From Rhodococcus sp. OK519 (lineage in GTDB: Bacteria > Actinomycetota > Actinomycetes > Mycobacteriales > Mycobacteriaceae), in contig NZ_QAOW01000001.1 of the NCBI RefSeq assembly GCF_003051005.1, positions 558,001 to 622,000 on the forward strand: 64,000 nucleotides of DNA, read 5' to 3'. The notes under the pieces were generated by a model. It ran no database searches. It was not told the origin of the DNA and worked only from the letters and a program-made list of their open reading frames with translations. Below are positions 37,483 through 49,101 of this stretch, piece after piece. The first letter of the stretch is position 1; each line of letters begins with the position of its first letter. The position numbers were made by a program, and so were the translations under genes.

Positions 37483-37593
37483 GCGCTTGTCTCCCGGCTC
37501 GCGCCGGAAAACCTGGTCATCACCCGGGGCACCCCACCGCGGATGGAGGGTTGCCGGCCAGCGAGCCGGGGCTTGACGCTGACACTCATGACC
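37478..37593 (-). ncRNA. SAM-IV riboswitch
   Basis: On the minus strand the conserved core reads GGTCATGAGTGTCAGCGTCA (37593 downward), then AAGCCCCGGCTCGCTGGCCGGCAACCC in two parts, then GGGTGATGACC closing P1, and a further 3' hairpin ending GACAAGCGCGGGTC. This is an almost base-for-base match, from memory, to actinobacterial SAM-IV aptamers. It binds S-adenosylmethionine and precedes metY-metX, the expected target. A -10-like TAAGAT lies at 37608-37603, just upstream. Confidence 0.95.
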
Positions 37594-37608
37594 TGGCCGT
37601 GATCTTAG

Positions 37609-37896
37609 CGCCAGAATCGGGCACACGGGAAGGAGGGGGCGGAACTTTCAGCCCGGGGTGTGGGAAAACGTCCAAAGTTACCGGTAGGTAGGCATGTGGG
37701 CGCAGGGGGCGTGGTTGCGCTCCGAAGCAATAGCAGTACGCTCGTCATGTTTGGGTCGTCCCTGCCGAGGGGGATCCCGAACGTCTACGTTTGATAATTG
37801 AACCGTTGGCGGGTCCGCTCACAAAGTGGCCCGCGCACCCCCCCAGTACCCAGGGAACGGAACCAGGGACACTTCCTAGGAGGACGCGAAGCCCCC
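37609..37896 (+). other. Non-coding region upstream of icd
   Basis: No ORF longer than a few codons with a ribosome site appears here. It contains the start region for the divergent metY transcript and presumably the icd promoter; a TTGCGC...TAGCAG-like pair near 37717-37735 is possible but weak. An AGGAGGA ribosome site lies 12 bases before the icd ATG. Confidence 0.5.
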
Positions 37897-39114
37897 ATGT
37901 CCAAGATCAAGGTCGAAGGCAAGGTCGTCGAACTCGACGGCGACGAGATGACCCGCATCATCTGGCAGTTCATCAAAGACAAGCTGATCCATCCCTACCT
38001 GGATGTCGATCTCGAGTACTACGACCTGGGGATCGAGCATCGCGATGCCACCGACGACCAGGTCACCATCGACGCTGCAGAAGCGATCAAGAAGCACGGC
38101 GTGGGCGTCAAGTGCGCCACGATCACCCCGGACGAGGATCGGGTCGAGGAATTCGGCCTGAAGAAGATGTGGCGTTCGCCGAACGGCACCATCCGTAACA
38201 TCCTGGGTGGCACCATCTTCCGTGCGCCGATCCTGATCTCCAACGTCCCGCGTCTGGTCCCCGGTTGGACCAAGCCGGTGATCGTCGGACGTCACGCATT
38301 CGGTGACCAGTACCGCGCCACCGACTTCAAGGCTCCCGGCGCCGGCACCGTCACGATCACGTACACCCCGGACGACGGCTCCGAGCCGATCCAGCACGAG
38401 GTGTGCCGTCTGCCCGAGGACGGCGGCGTCGTCATGGGTATGTACAACTACAAGAAGTCCATCCAGGACTTCGCCCGCGCCTCGCTCGCGTACGGCCTGC
38501 AGCAGAACTACCCGGTGTACCTCTCCACGAAGAACACCATCCTCAAGGCCTACGACGGCATGTTCAAGGACGAGTTCCAGAACATCTACGAGGCCGAGTT
38601 CAAGGCCGAGTTCGACGCTGCGGGTCTGCACTACGAGCACCGCCTCATCGACGACATGGTCGCCTCCTCGCTCAAGTGGGAGGGTGGCTACGTCTGGGCC
38701 TGCAAGAACTACGACGGCGACGTCCAGTCCGACACCGTTGCGCAGGGCTACGGCTCGCTGGGTCTCATGACTTCCGTGCTGATGACGCCGGACGGACGCA
38801 CGGTCGAGGCGGAGGCCGCACACGGCACCGTCACGCGCCACTTCCGCCAGCACCAGCAGGGCAAGCCCACCTCGACGAACCCGATCGCGTCCATCTTCGC
38901 GTGGACCCGGGGTCTCGAGCACCGTGGCAAGCTGGACAACACCCCCGAGGTCATCGAGTTCGCGCAGCAGCTCGAGGATGTCGTCATCAAGACCGTCGAG
39001 AGCGGCCAGATGACCAAGGACCTCGCACTGTTGGTGGGCCCGGATCAGGCCTGGCAGACCACCGAGGAGTTCCTCGCGACCCTCGACGAGAACCTGCAGA
39101 AGGCGCGCGCGTAA
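37897..39114 (+). CDS. icd: NADP-dependent isocitrate dehydrogenase
   Basis: The product has 405 residues from ATG 37897 with AGGAGGA upstream; the open frame to 37798 lacks coding character. It is the eukaryote-like dimeric class ([80 protein letters not shown]). It oxidises isocitrate to 2-oxoglutarate with NADP in the TCA cycle. It ends in a strong intrinsic terminator and is divergent from the metY operon, as in Mtb (icd1). Confidence 0.97.
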   Translation: MSKIKVEGKVVELDGDEMTRIIWQFIKDKLIHPYLDVDLEYYDLGIEHRDATDDQVTIDAAEAIKKHGVGVKCATITPDEDRVEEFGLKKMWRSPNGTIRNILGGTIFRAPILISNVPRLVPGWTKPVIVGRHAFGDQYRATDFKAPGAGTVTITYTPDDGSEPIQHEVCRLPEDGGVVMGMYNYKKSIQDFARASLAYGLQQNYPVYLSTKNTILKAYDGMFKDEFQNIYEAEFKAEFDAAGLHYEHRLIDDMVASSLKWEGGYVWACKNYDGDVQSDTVAQGYGSLGLMTSVLMTPDGRTVEAEAAHGTVTRHFRQHQQGKPTSTNPIASIFAWTRGLEHRGKLDNTPEVIEFAQQLEDVVIKTVESGQMTKDLALLVGPDQAWQTTEEFLATLDENLQKARA

Positions 39115-39132
39115 TCGCGTAACCCTTCACCG

Positions 39133-39170
39133 AAACGGGACGTTCCCCTCGTGGGAACGTCCCGTTTTCA
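39133..39170 (+). terminator. Strong intrinsic terminator after icd
   Basis: A perfect 15-base stem (AAACGGGACGTTCCC with GGGAACGTCCCGTTT) and a 5-base loop are followed by a short T-run. It starts 18 bases after the icd stop. It is among the clearest terminators in the window. Confidence 0.95.
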
Positions 39171-39225
39171 TTTCATCGACAAGCTTTGCTCGTCAGCTGT
39201 TCCTCCGTTCGGAAGGTCTCGCTTC

Positions 39226-40425
39226 TTGACCATCTCGACGACCGCGCCTGCGCCCTCGAGCACAATCCAGTCGCCTGCCGGACGTCGTCGCGCGATGCTC
39301 GCGCTCGCGATGGGCGGGTTCGGCATCGGCACCACCGAATTCGTCGCGATGGGTCTGCTGCCGCAGATCGCCGGCGGCCTGGGGATCGCGGAGCCCACCG
39401 CCGGACATGTCATCACCGCGTACGCACTGGGCGTCGTCGTCGGTGCCCCGCTGATCGCGGCGCTCACGGCGCGGGCCCCGCGCAAGACGTTGCTCATCGC
39501 GCTGATGGTCGCGTTCACGGTGGGCAACGCCGCGACGATCGTCGCCCCGAGCTACAGCGGGCTGCTGGTCGCGCGGTTCGTTGCGGGACTGCCACACGGC
39601 GCGTACTTCGGTGTCGCGTCCCTGGTTGCGGCGCATCTCGCGGGACCCGGGCACCGCGCGAAGGCCGTCGCGATGGTCATGAGCGGCCTCGCCGTCGCCA
39701 ACGTCGTCGGCGTGCCCGCGGCCACCTGGATCGGGCAGGGCCTCGGCTGGCGCAGCGCGTTCGCGGTGGTCGCCGTCATCGGCGCGGTCACTGTCGCGGC
39801 CATCGCCGCGTGGGTCCCGCCGCTGCACGACGTGCGCACCACCGACCCGAGAACCGAACTCGCCGCGCTCCGGCGTGGGCAGGTGTGGCTCACGCTCGTC
39901 GTCGCGACGGTCGGGTTCGGCGGCATGTTCGCCGTCTACACCTATGTGGGCTGGACCATGACCGACGTCGCCGGGCTCCCGGTGTCGCTGGTACCGCTCG
40001 CGCTCATGGTCTACGGACTCGGCATGGTCGCCGGCAACGTGTTCGGCGGGCGTCTCGCGGACCGGGCACTCACCGGGGGACTGTTCGCGATGCTCGGCGC
40101 CCTCGTCGTCCTTCTCGCGCTCTTCGCGGTGGCCGCGCGCAATCCGTACACCGCGATGATCGTGCTGTTCCTCGTCGCCGCGGCCGGGTCGGCGCTCGTG
40201 CCGGGCCTGCAGACGCGTCTGATGGACGTCGCCGCCGACGCGCAGACCCTCGCGGCCGCGCTCAACCACTCCGCGCTCAACATCGCCAATGCGTTCGGGG
40301 CGTGGATCGGTGGCGTCGTGATCGCCGCCGGTCTCGGCTACACGGCGCCCGCGCTCGTGGGGTCGGCGCTGGCCCTGTCCGGCATCGCGGTGCTCGCCGT
40401 CGCGGTGATGACGTCGCGTCGGTGA
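39226..40425 (+). CDS. MFS transporter
   Basis: The product has 399 residues from TTG 39226, preceded by GGAAGG nine bases away. ATG at 39295 (MLALAMGGFGIGTTEF) is a possible shorter start. It has twelve membrane helices and motif GTTEFVAMGLLPQIAGGLGI, typical of the arabinose-efflux/purine-efflux DHA1-type group. It is preceded by the icd terminator and followed 20 bases later by xth. The substrate is unknown. Confidence 0.9.
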   Translation: MTISTTAPAPSSTIQSPAGRRRAMLALAMGGFGIGTTEFVAMGLLPQIAGGLGIAEPTAGHVITAYALGVVVGAPLIAALTARAPRKTLLIALMVAFTVGNAATIVAPSYSGLLVARFVAGLPHGAYFGVASLVAAHLAGPGHRAKAVAMVMSGLAVANVVGVPAATWIGQGLGWRSAFAVVAVIGAVTVAAIAAWVPPLHDVRTTDPRTELAALRRGQVWLTLVVATVGFGGMFAVYTYVGWTMTDVAGLPVSLVPLALMVYGLGMVAGNVFGGRLADRALTGGLFAMLGALVVLLALFAVAARNPYTAMIVLFLVAAAGSALVPGLQTRLMDVAADAQTLAAALNHSALNIANAFGAWIGGVVIAAGLGYTAPALVGSALALSGIAVLAVAVMTSRR

Positions 40426-40445
40426 CGTCCGATACGGTTCTTCGC

Positions 40446-41248
40446 GTGCCGCACATCATCACCACCGTCAACGTCAACGGCGTCCGCGCCGCCGCCCGCA
40501 AGGGTCTGCTCGACTGGCTCACCGGTTCGCAGGCCGACGTCGTGTGCCTGCAGGAGACACGGGCGTCGGACAAGCAACTACACGAGACGTTGGCGCCCGC
40601 CCTCGATGCGGGCTGGCACGTGGCCTCCGCGGAGCCGTCCGCGAAGGGTCGCAACGGCGTCGCGGTGCTGTCGCGGCGCCCGGCCGACGCCGTGCGCATC
40701 GGCTTCGGTGACGACGAGTTCGCCGACGCCGGACGCTACATCGAGGCCGACTTCGACGCACTCACCGTCGGCAGTCTGTACCTGCCCACCGGTGAGGCCG
40801 AGACCCCCAAGCAGGAGCAGAAGGAACGCTTCATGGCGTCGTTCGCGGCGCACCTGACGCGCAGCGGCGAGGCCGCGGCGTCCGCCGGACGCGAGGTACT
40901 GGTGTGCGGCGACTGGAACATCGCCCACACCGAGCGCGATATCAAGAACTGGAAGGGCAACGTCAAGAAGTCGGGCTTCCTGCCGGGCGAGCGCGCGTGG
41001 GTCGACGCCCTGCTCACCGACGGTGCCTGGGTCGACGTCGTCCGCACGCTCCACCCCGACGTCGACGGCCCGTACTCGTGGTGGTCGTACCGCGGCAAGG
41101 CGTTCGACACCGACGCCGGGTGGCGCATCGACTACCACCTGACCACGCCGGGTCTCGCGGAGCGCGTGAAGGAGGCCCGCGTCGAGCGGGCCGCCACCTA
41201 CGCCGAGCGCTGGTCGGACCACGCGCCGGTGACGGTGCAGTTCCGCTG

Positions 41249-41249
<1 letters not shown>
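40446..41249 (+). CDS. xth: Exodeoxyribonuclease III (AP endonuclease)
   Basis: The product has 267 residues from GTG 40446 (VPHIITTVNVNGVRAAARKG). The EEP fold is clear: Glu in VVCLQETRAS, GDWNIAHTERDIKNWKGN, and the catalytic SDHAPV at the C-terminus. It cleaves abasic sites and trims 3' ends in base excision repair. Its stop shares a base with the start of the next gene, so the RNase and barstar genes may be co-translated. Confidence 0.95.
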
Positions 41250-43199
<1,950 letters not shown>

Positions 43200-43206
43200 T
43201 CCGTAC

Positions 43207-44232
43207 ATGGCCGACGGTGCGCCAAGCTTTCTCGACAAGCAGCGAGCGGCGCGTCCGTGGCTGGATCACCTCTTCCGGGCGGGCGGGCGCTACCAACAGC
43301 AGAAGGGCGACTACTACGCCGCCGGGATCACCTACTTCACGATCCTCGCGATCGTGCCGATCCTGATGGTCGCGTTCGCCGTCGCGGGTTTTGCGCTCGC
43401 CGGAAATCCCGAGTGGGTCACCGAGATCCAGGACCAGGTCAGCAAGAACATGCCGAGTGGGCTCGGTGAGACGGTCAACAACCTCATCGATTCGGCAATC
43501 TCGGCGCGCACCAGCGTCGGAGTTCTCGGCCTCCTCGGTGCCGCGTATGCTGGCATCGGCTGGATCACCAACCTGCGGGACGCGTTGACGGCGATGTGGG
43601 AACACACCCACGAGGCCGGGAATTTCATCGTCACCAAGCTCAAGGATTTCGGGGCGCTCCTCGGCCTGGGTGTGGCGATGGTCGTGACGTTCGGGCTGTC
43701 GGCACTGAGCAACGGCCCGGTCGCTCGACAGGTCGTCGAATGGCTCGGTGCGGAGCACGTGACCGGCGTGGGCGTGGTGCTGAGAATCGCGTCGTTGGTG
43801 ATCAGCCTGCTCGCGACGTGGGCACTGCTGTCCTGGGTGATCGCGCGGATGCCTCGCGAACCGGTGACGTTGCGCAGTGCCGGGCGCGCGGCGTTCGCCG
43901 CTGCGATCGTCTTCGAGATCTTCCGCCAGGTGGGCGCGATCTACCTCGAGGCCGTGAGCCAGGGGCCGGCGGGCGCGGCCTTCGGGCCGATCATCGGTCT
44001 GCTCGTGTTCGCCAACCTGACCGCGCGGCTCATCCTGTTCGCCACCGCCTGGGCGGCCACAGCGCGCGAGAATCTCGCGAGCGCCTTCGTGCCGCCACCG
44101 GACGCCGCGGTCATCCGGCCTCGGGTGCAGGTTCGTGACGGCGTCTCCGCGAAGGAGGCGCTGGCGCTCACGGGTGCGGGGGCCCTCGCCGCGATCGGGC
44201 TGGCCGGGCTGTGGCGTCGTAAGGGCGACTGA
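43207..44232 (+). CDS. YihY/virulence factor BrkB family membrane protein
   Basis: The product has 341 residues with about six membrane helices. Family features: YYAAGITYFTILAIVPILMVAFAV near residues 38-61 and AARENLASAF toward the C-terminus. The ATG at 43207 lies seven bases after trpS, in an operon. YihY proteins were once called RNase BN by error; their actual role is unclear, perhaps envelope lipid or transport related. It is convergent with dacB. Confidence 0.93.
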   Translation: MADGAPSFLDKQRAARPWLDHLFRAGGRYQQQKGDYYAAGITYFTILAIVPILMVAFAVAGFALAGNPEWVTEIQDQVSKNMPSGLGETVNNLIDSAISARTSVGVLGLLGAAYAGIGWITNLRDALTAMWEHTHEAGNFIVTKLKDFGALLGLGVAMVVTFGLSALSNGPVARQVVEWLGAEHVTGVGVVLRIASLVISLLATWALLSWVIARMPREPVTLRSAGRAAFAAAIVFEIFRQVGAIYLEAVSQGPAGAAFGPIIGLLVFANLTARLILFATAWAATARENLASAFVPPPDAAVIRPRVQVRDGVSAKEALALTGAGALAAIGLAGLWRRKGD

Positions 44233-44255
44233 CTGCGCTCGCCGACAGTCCGAGC

Positions 44256-45593
44256 TCAGCGACGTCGACGGCGGATGAGGACTCCCGCCCAGCCCAGCAG
44301 ACCCACGACGACACCCGATCCGACGATGCCCACCGCGACGCGTCCGGCAATCTCCGTGTTGGGCAGGTCGGAACCGGACGCCAGATCCATCCCGCCGGGG
44401 CCGTGGGTGTCCGGCCCCGCTACCTGCACGACGGGCTCGTCCGATTCGGATCCCGGGTCGACGAGCACGCCCACGGACGTGGCGGGATCGAGCGCCCAGC
44501 CGTAGTCGAGTAGACGCGCAACCTGCTCCCACGGCCGGATCGGCAGGACGTCCGCCGCCGTCAACGTGACCGCGAGGCGTCGGCCGTCCCGTTCGGCACC
44601 GCCGACGAATGTCTGGCGGGCGTCGTCGGTGTACCCGGTCTTGCCGCCCAACGCGTCCGGATAGTTCGCGAGCAACTGGTTGTCGTTGTAGATCGGGTAC
44701 GGCTCGACCGGCTTGTCGTCGGGCTTCGTCGGGTCGGCAGGATGTCCGGGGTACATCACCGTGTCCGTGGTGATCAACTGTGCGAACGTCGGATTCTGCA
44801 TGGCGGCCCGGAAGAACAGCGCGAGGTCGTAAGGCGACGTCGACATGCCCGGGCCGTCGAGACCGGAGACCGACGCCGTCCGAGTGTCCAATGCGCCCAG
44901 GGACGCGGCTTTCGCGTTCATCTTGTCCACCGTGGCCTGCTCGCCGCCGAGTTGCTGTGCGAGGGCCTGAGCGGTGTCGTTGCCCGAGCGCATGACCAGG
45001 CCCTGCATCAGTTGGAGGTTGGTATACGTGCCGCCGGCGCCGAGGCCCACCGAACTACCTTCCATGGAAGCTGCCTCGGCGTCCGCGACGATCGTCGTGT
45101 TCAGGTCGAGTTCGTCGAGCGCGACGAGTGAGAGCAGCACCTTGATGGTGCTGGCCGGCCGGTAGCGGCCGTGCGGGTCCTTCGCGGCGAGGACGTGCCC
45201 GGTGTCGAGATCGGCCAGGACCCACCCGGTCGCCGAGATCTCGGCGGGCAGGGGCGGGGTGCCGGGAGCGGTGACGATGCCGCAGTTGCCGAGGGCCTCG
45301 CCGCCGACCGGTTCGTCCGGCACCGGTACGGGGGCCGGCGCCGTCTCACCAGGGCGGGGCACCTCCGACAGATCGATCGCGGGCGGTGGCGACACGCGGT
45401 GCGGGCAACTGTCCGTGTTGGGGGTGCTGAACGGGGGAGTGGTCGTGGGTGTGACGCCCAGATCCGCTGCCAGCGGTGGCTGCGCGGCAACGGGTAGCGC
45501 AGCCGCGGGAGCGACCCCCGCACCGAACGCGAGTGCGGAGGCTGTGGCGGTCAGGAGGATTCGCCGCCGTGCGGACTTCGGGTGAGCAGCCAT
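44256..45593 (-). CDS. dacB: D-alanyl-D-alanine carboxypeptidase (S11 peptidase)
   Basis: The product has 445 residues. Signal peptide: MAAHPKSARRRILLTATASA then hydrophobic, with an AxA site near 34. The S11 motifs are SxxK at Ser148-Lys151 (ASTIKVLLS), SGN in VMRSGNDTAQ and KTG near 320 (GGKTGYTDDA). A C-terminal membrane helix and RRRRR tail anchor it on the outside of the membrane. It trims peptidoglycan stem peptides. A long Pro-rich segment (about 50-115) separates signal and enzyme. The equivalent Mtb gene is dacB1. Confidence 0.95.
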   Translation of the reverse strand: MAAHPKSARRRILLTATASALAFGAGVAPAAALPVAAQPPLAADLGVTPTTTPPFSTPNTDSCPHRVSPPPAIDLSEVPRPGETAPAPVPVPDEPVGGEALGNCGIVTAPGTPPLPAEISATGWVLADLDTGHVLAAKDPHGRYRPASTIKVLLSLVALDELDLNTTIVADAEAASMEGSSVGLGAGGTYTNLQLMQGLVMRSGNDTAQALAQQLGGEQATVDKMNAKAASLGALDTRTASVSGLDGPGMSTSPYDLALFFRAAMQNPTFAQLITTDTVMYPGHPADPTKPDDKPVEPYPIYNDNQLLANYPDALGGKTGYTDDARQTFVGGAERDGRRLAVTLTAADVLPIRPWEQVARLLDYGWALDPATSVGVLVDPGSESDEPVVQVAGPDTHGPGGMDLASGSDLPNTEIAGRVAVGIVGSGVVVGLLGWAGVLIRRRRR

Positions 45594-45622
45594 AACGACA
45601 TTCCAGGGTAGGCCCTGAAACG

Positions 45623-45682
45623 CATTTTGCGCACTTGCCGCTGTCCCGAACGGGTCGGGAACAGCGACAAGTGCGCAAAACG
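45623..45682. repeat. Extragenic palindromic repeat, copy 2
   Basis: Arms of about 26 bases (TTTTGCGCACTTG core on one side, CAAGTGCGCAAAA on the other) enclose the loop ACGGGT. It resembles copy 1 at 25604. It lies between sdhB (3' end) and dacB (5' end), so it may act as an sdh terminator on the minus strand. Confidence 0.85.
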
Positions 45683-45708
45683 GGGTCGTGCGTCAGCCTA
45701 CGAAGGCA

Positions 45709-46485
45709 TCACTTGCGGGCGAACAGCAGCGCGCGCTTGACTTCCTGGATCGCCTTCGTCACCTGGATGCCACGGGGGCACGCGTCGGTGCAGTTGAAGG
45801 TCGTGCGGCAGCGCCACACGCCGTCCTTGTCGTTCAGGATGTCGAGACGCTCGGAAGCGGCCTCGTCACGGCTGTCGAAGATGAAGCGGTGTGCGTTCAC
45901 GATCGCGGCCGGGCCGAAGTAGCTGCCGTCGCTCCAGTACACGGGGCACGACGTGGTGCAGCACGCGCACAGGATGCACTTGGTGGTGTCGTCGAACCGG
46001 GCGCGGTCAGCCTGCGACTGGATCCGCTCGCGGGTCGGCTCGTTGCCCGTGGTGATGAGGAACGGCTTCACGGCGCGGAACGCGTCGAAGAAGGGCTCCA
46101 TGTTGACCAGCAGATCCTTCTCGACCGGCAAACCCTTGATGGGCTCGATGGTGATCGTGATCGGGCGGCCGTCCTTGGGCAGCATGTCGCGCATCAGGAC
46201 CTTGCAGGCCAGACGGTTGACGCCGTTGATCCGCATCGCGTCCGAACCACACACGCCGTGCGCGCAGGACCGACGGAACGTCAGCGTGCCGTCCAGGTAG
46301 CCCTTCACGTACAGCATCAGGTTCAGCAGACGGTCGGTCGGCAGGGTGGGAACCTGGAAGCTCTCCCAGCGCTGGCCCTCGCCGTCCTCCGGGTTGAACC
46401 GGGCGATCTTGAGGGTGACCATGACCGCGCCCTCAGGAACGGGCGGCAGCGCGGGTGCTTCCTTGTCCATGACAGGTGCGGACAT
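45709..46485 (-). CDS. sdhB: Succinate dehydrogenase iron-sulfur subunit
   Basis: The product has 258 residues. Cys motifs for three Fe-S clusters are CAHGVCGSDAM (2Fe-2S, with the flanking CRR-type region), CILCACCTTSCPVYW (4Fe-4S) and CTDACPRGI (3Fe-4S). It passes electrons from SdhA to the membrane quinone. The ATG at 46485 overlaps the sdhA stop. The order C-D-A-B is read on the minus strand. A palindromic repeat lies downstream. Confidence 0.97.
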   Translation of the reverse strand: MSAPVMDKEAPALPPVPEGAVMVTLKIARFNPEDGEGQRWESFQVPTLPTDRLLNLMLYVKGYLDGTLTFRRSCAHGVCGSDAMRINGVNRLACKVLMRDMLPKDGRPITITIEPIKGLPVEKDLLVNMEPFFDAFRAVKPFLITTGNEPTRERIQSQADRARFDDTTKCILCACCTTSCPVYWSDGSYFGPAAIVNAHRFIFDSRDEAASERLDILNDKDGVWRCRTTFNCTDACPRGIQVTKAIQEVKRALLFARK

Positions 46486-48236
46486 CAGTACTTACGCTCC
46501 ATCGGCTCGTAGCGGGTCTGGACAACCGGCTTGTAGTCCAGACGGATCGGCGAGATGAGGTCCGATCCCTCCTTGTACGCCATCGTGTGCTGCATGTACT
46601 CGGCATCGTTGCGATCCGGGTAGTCCTCGCGGGCGTGGCCGCCGCGCGATTCCTTGCGGTTGAGCGCACCGACGACCGTGACCTCGGCCATCTCGAGCAG
46701 GAAGCCCAGCTCGACGGCCTCGAGCAGGTCGCTGTTGTAGCGCTTGCCCTTGTCCTGGACCGTGATGTGGTTGTAGCGCTCCTTGAGCGCGAGGATGTCC
46801 TTCAGCGCCTGGGACAGGGTCGCCTCGGTGCGGAACACCGACGCGTTGTTGTCCATCGACTGCTGCAGCTCGGTGCGGATATCCGCGACGCGCTCGTGGC
46901 CGTGGTCGGACAGGATGACCTCGAGCCACTTCTCGACCTTCTCGGCCGGGTTCTCGGGCAGCTCGACGAAGTCGGACTTCTCGGCGTGCTCCGCGGCGGC
47001 GATGCCGGCGCGACGACCGAAGACATTGATGTCGAGCAGCGAGTTGGTGCCGAGGCGGTTGGCGCCGTGCACCGAGACGCACGCGCACTCGCCGGCGGCG
47101 TACAGGCCGGGGACGTGGTCCTCGTTGTTGCGCAGCACCTCACCGTTGATCTTGGTGGGAATGCCGCCCATCACGTAGTGGCACGTCGGGTACACCGGAA
47201 CGAGCTCGGTGACCGGGTCGACGCCCAGGTAGGTGCGCGCGAACTCGGTGATGTCGGGGAGCTTCTCCTCGAGCACGTCCTCGCCGAGGTGCGTGACGTC
47301 GATGTAGACGTAGTCCTTGTTCGGACCTGCACCGCGACCTTCGAGCACCTCGAGCACCATCGAGCGGGCGACGATGTCACGCGGCGCGAGGTCCTTGATG
47401 GTGGGGGCGTAGCGCTCCATGAAGCGTTCGCCGTCGGCGTTGCGGAGGATGCCGCCCTCGCCTCGCACAGCCTCGGAGATGAGGATGCCGAGCCCGGCGA
47501 GACCTGTCGGATGGAACTGGTGGAATTCCATGTCCTCGAGCGGCAGGCCCTTGCGGAAGATGATGCCCATGCCGTCACCGGTGAGGGTGTGCGCGTTGGA
47601 CGTCGTCTTGTACATCCGGCCCGAGCCGCCCGTGGCGAAGACGATCGACTTCGCGTGGAAGACGTGGATCTCGCCGGTCGACAGCTCGTAGGCGATGACA
47701 CCGGTGGCGACGGGGCCCTCGGGGGTCTCGGTCAGCGCGATGTCGAGCGCGTAGAACTCGTTGAAGAACTCGACGTCGTGCTTGACGCAGTTCTGGTAGA
47801 GCGTCTGCAGAATCATGTGGCCGGTGCGGTCGGCGGCGTAGCACGCGCGGCGGACCGGGGCCTTACCGTGATCGCGAGTGTGACCACCGAAACGGCGCTG
47901 GTCGATCTTGCCCTCGGGGGTGCGGTTGAAGGGGAGACCCATCTTCTCCAGGTCCAGCACCGCATCGATGGCTTCCTTGGCCATGATCTCGACCGCGTCC
48001 TGGTCGGCGAGGTAGTCGCCGCCCTTGACGGTGTCGAAGGTGTGCCACTCCCAGTTGTCTTCCTCGACGTTGGCCAGCGCGGCGCACATGCCGCCCTGAG
48101 CAGCGCCGGTGTGGCTGCGAGTGGGGTACAGCTTGGTCAGGACCGCGGTGCGGGCGCGGGGGCCGGACTCGATGGCTGCGCGCATGCCAGCGCCACCGGC
48201 GCCGACGATGACGACGTCATAACGATGTTCCTGCAT
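46485..48236 (-). CDS. sdhA: Succinate dehydrogenase flavoprotein subunit
   Basis: The product has 583 residues. FAD Rossmann motif VVIVGAGGAGMRAAIESG, the covalent-FAD histidine region SHTGAAQGGMCAAL, substrate-binding HQFHPTGLAGLGILISEAVR, and EGRGAGPNKDYVYIDVTHLG. It oxidises succinate to fumarate in the TCA cycle and respiratory complex II. It overlaps sdhB by one base and follows sdhD by 15 bases. Confidence 0.97.
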   Translation of the reverse strand: MQEHRYDVVIVGAGGAGMRAAIESGPRARTAVLTKLYPTRSHTGAAQGGMCAALANVEEDNWEWHTFDTVKGGDYLADQDAVEIMAKEAIDAVLDLEKMGLPFNRTPEGKIDQRRFGGHTRDHGKAPVRRACYAADRTGHMILQTLYQNCVKHDVEFFNEFYALDIALTETPEGPVATGVIAYELSTGEIHVFHAKSIVFATGGSGRMYKTTSNAHTLTGDGMGIIFRKGLPLEDMEFHQFHPTGLAGLGILISEAVRGEGGILRNADGERFMERYAPTIKDLAPRDIVARSMVLEVLEGRGAGPNKDYVYIDVTHLGEDVLEEKLPDITEFARTYLGVDPVTELVPVYPTCHYVMGGIPTKINGEVLRNNEDHVPGLYAAGECACVSVHGANRLGTNSLLDINVFGRRAGIAAAEHAEKSDFVELPENPAEKVEKWLEVILSDHGHERVADIRTELQQSMDNNASVFRTEATLSQALKDILALKERYNHITVQDKGKRYNSDLLEAVELGFLLEMAEVTVVGALNRKESRGGHAREDYPDRNDAEYMQHTMAYKEGSDLISPIRLDYKPVVQTRYEPMERKY

Positions 48237-48251
48237 GAAGTCTCTGCTCCC

Positions 48252-48695
48252 CTAGCTCGCCGAGATGTTGGGGTCGAAGGTGAAGATGACGTAGGTACCC
48301 AGGCCCATGATCAGGATCATCGACACGACCAGGATCGTGTTGAGCCAGAACCGGGTGGAGTCCTTACGCGAGTAGTCCGCGATGACCGTGCGCAGGCCGT
48401 TACCGCCGTGCAGCTGGGCGAGCCAGAGCATGGTGAGGTCCCACATCTGCCAGAACGGGCTGGACCAGCGACCCGCGACGAACGCGAAGTTGATGCGGTG
48501 CACGCCGTCGTCGAGCATCAGCATGATGAACAGGTGACCCAGGACCAGGACGATGAGCGCCAGGCCCGAGAAACGCATGAACAGCCACGCGTAGAGCTCG
48601 AAGTTGTTCTTCGCCGCCTTGCGCGGCGAGCGGGGGTTGTCCAGGCTGGCGGGGCGATCGAACGCCTTGCCGAGCGACTTGGCTTCTGTCGTCAT
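48252..48695 (-). CDS. sdhD: Succinate dehydrogenase membrane anchor SdhD
   Basis: The product has 147 residues from ATG 48695 (MTTEAKSLGKAFDRP). Three helices follow: FELYAWLFMRFSGLALIVLV, FWQMWDLTMLWLAQ and FWLNTILVVSMILIMGLGTY. A His (LVLGHLFIM) could ligate haem b. It anchors the catalytic subunits and carries the quinone site with SdhC. It starts one base after the sdhC stop. Confidence 0.93.
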   Translation of the reverse strand: MTTEAKSLGKAFDRPASLDNPRSPRKAAKNNFELYAWLFMRFSGLALIVLVLGHLFIMLMLDDGVHRINFAFVAGRWSSPFWQMWDLTMLWLAQLHGGNGLRTVIADYSRKDSTRFWLNTILVVSMILIMGLGTYVIFTFDPNISAS

Positions 48696-48696
48696 G

Positions 48697-49101
48697 TCAG
48701 TGCCCCGCAAACATGTTGTAGAAGATGCGACCGGCGCCCGGGATCATGACCACGAACCAGATCGCAATGATCACCCAGAGCATGACGCGCTGGTACTGCG
48801 GGCCCTTCGACCAGAAGTCCACGAGCATGACGCGCACGCCGTTGAGTGCGTGGTACAGCACCATGGCGACGAGTGCGAGCTCCATGAGGCCGACAAGGGG
48901 GTTCTTGTAGGTCTCGATGACTCGGTCGTACGTGTCCGGGTTGACGCGCACGAGCGCGGTGTCCAGGACGTGGACGAAAAGGAAGAAGAATGTCGCTACG
49001 CCCGTGATCCGGTGCAGAACCCAGGACCACATGCCGGGGTCGCCCCGGTAAAGCGACCGGGTGCGCTCCTTCGCGGGAGCGGCTTCTGTCGTGCTGCTCA
49101 T
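48697..49101 (-). CDS. sdhC: Succinate dehydrogenase cytochrome b subunit SdhC
   Basis: The product has 134 residues from ATG 49101 (MSSTTEAAPAKERTRSLYRG); a longer frame reaching 49218 lacks a ribosome site. It carries three helices with the family motif SWVLHRITGVATFFFLFVHVLDTALV, whose His residues are haem ligand candidates, and YHALNGVRVMLVDF. It is the first gene of sdhCDAB. The promoter region carries a candidate IdeR/DtxR box about 170 bases upstream. Confidence 0.95.
   Translation of the reverse strand: MSSTTEAAPAKERTRSLYRGDPGMWSWVLHRITGVATFFFLFVHVLDTALVRVNPDTYDRVIETYKNPLVGLMELALVAMVLYHALNGVRVMLVDFWSKGPQYQRVMLWVIIAIWFVVMIPGAGRIFYNMFAGH

Noticed and set aside
46476-48749. 757-residue plus-strand frame opposite sdhA and sdhD
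   Set aside because: It is antisense to the sdh genes, with Val/Glu/Asp-rich shadow composition and no recognisable domain.
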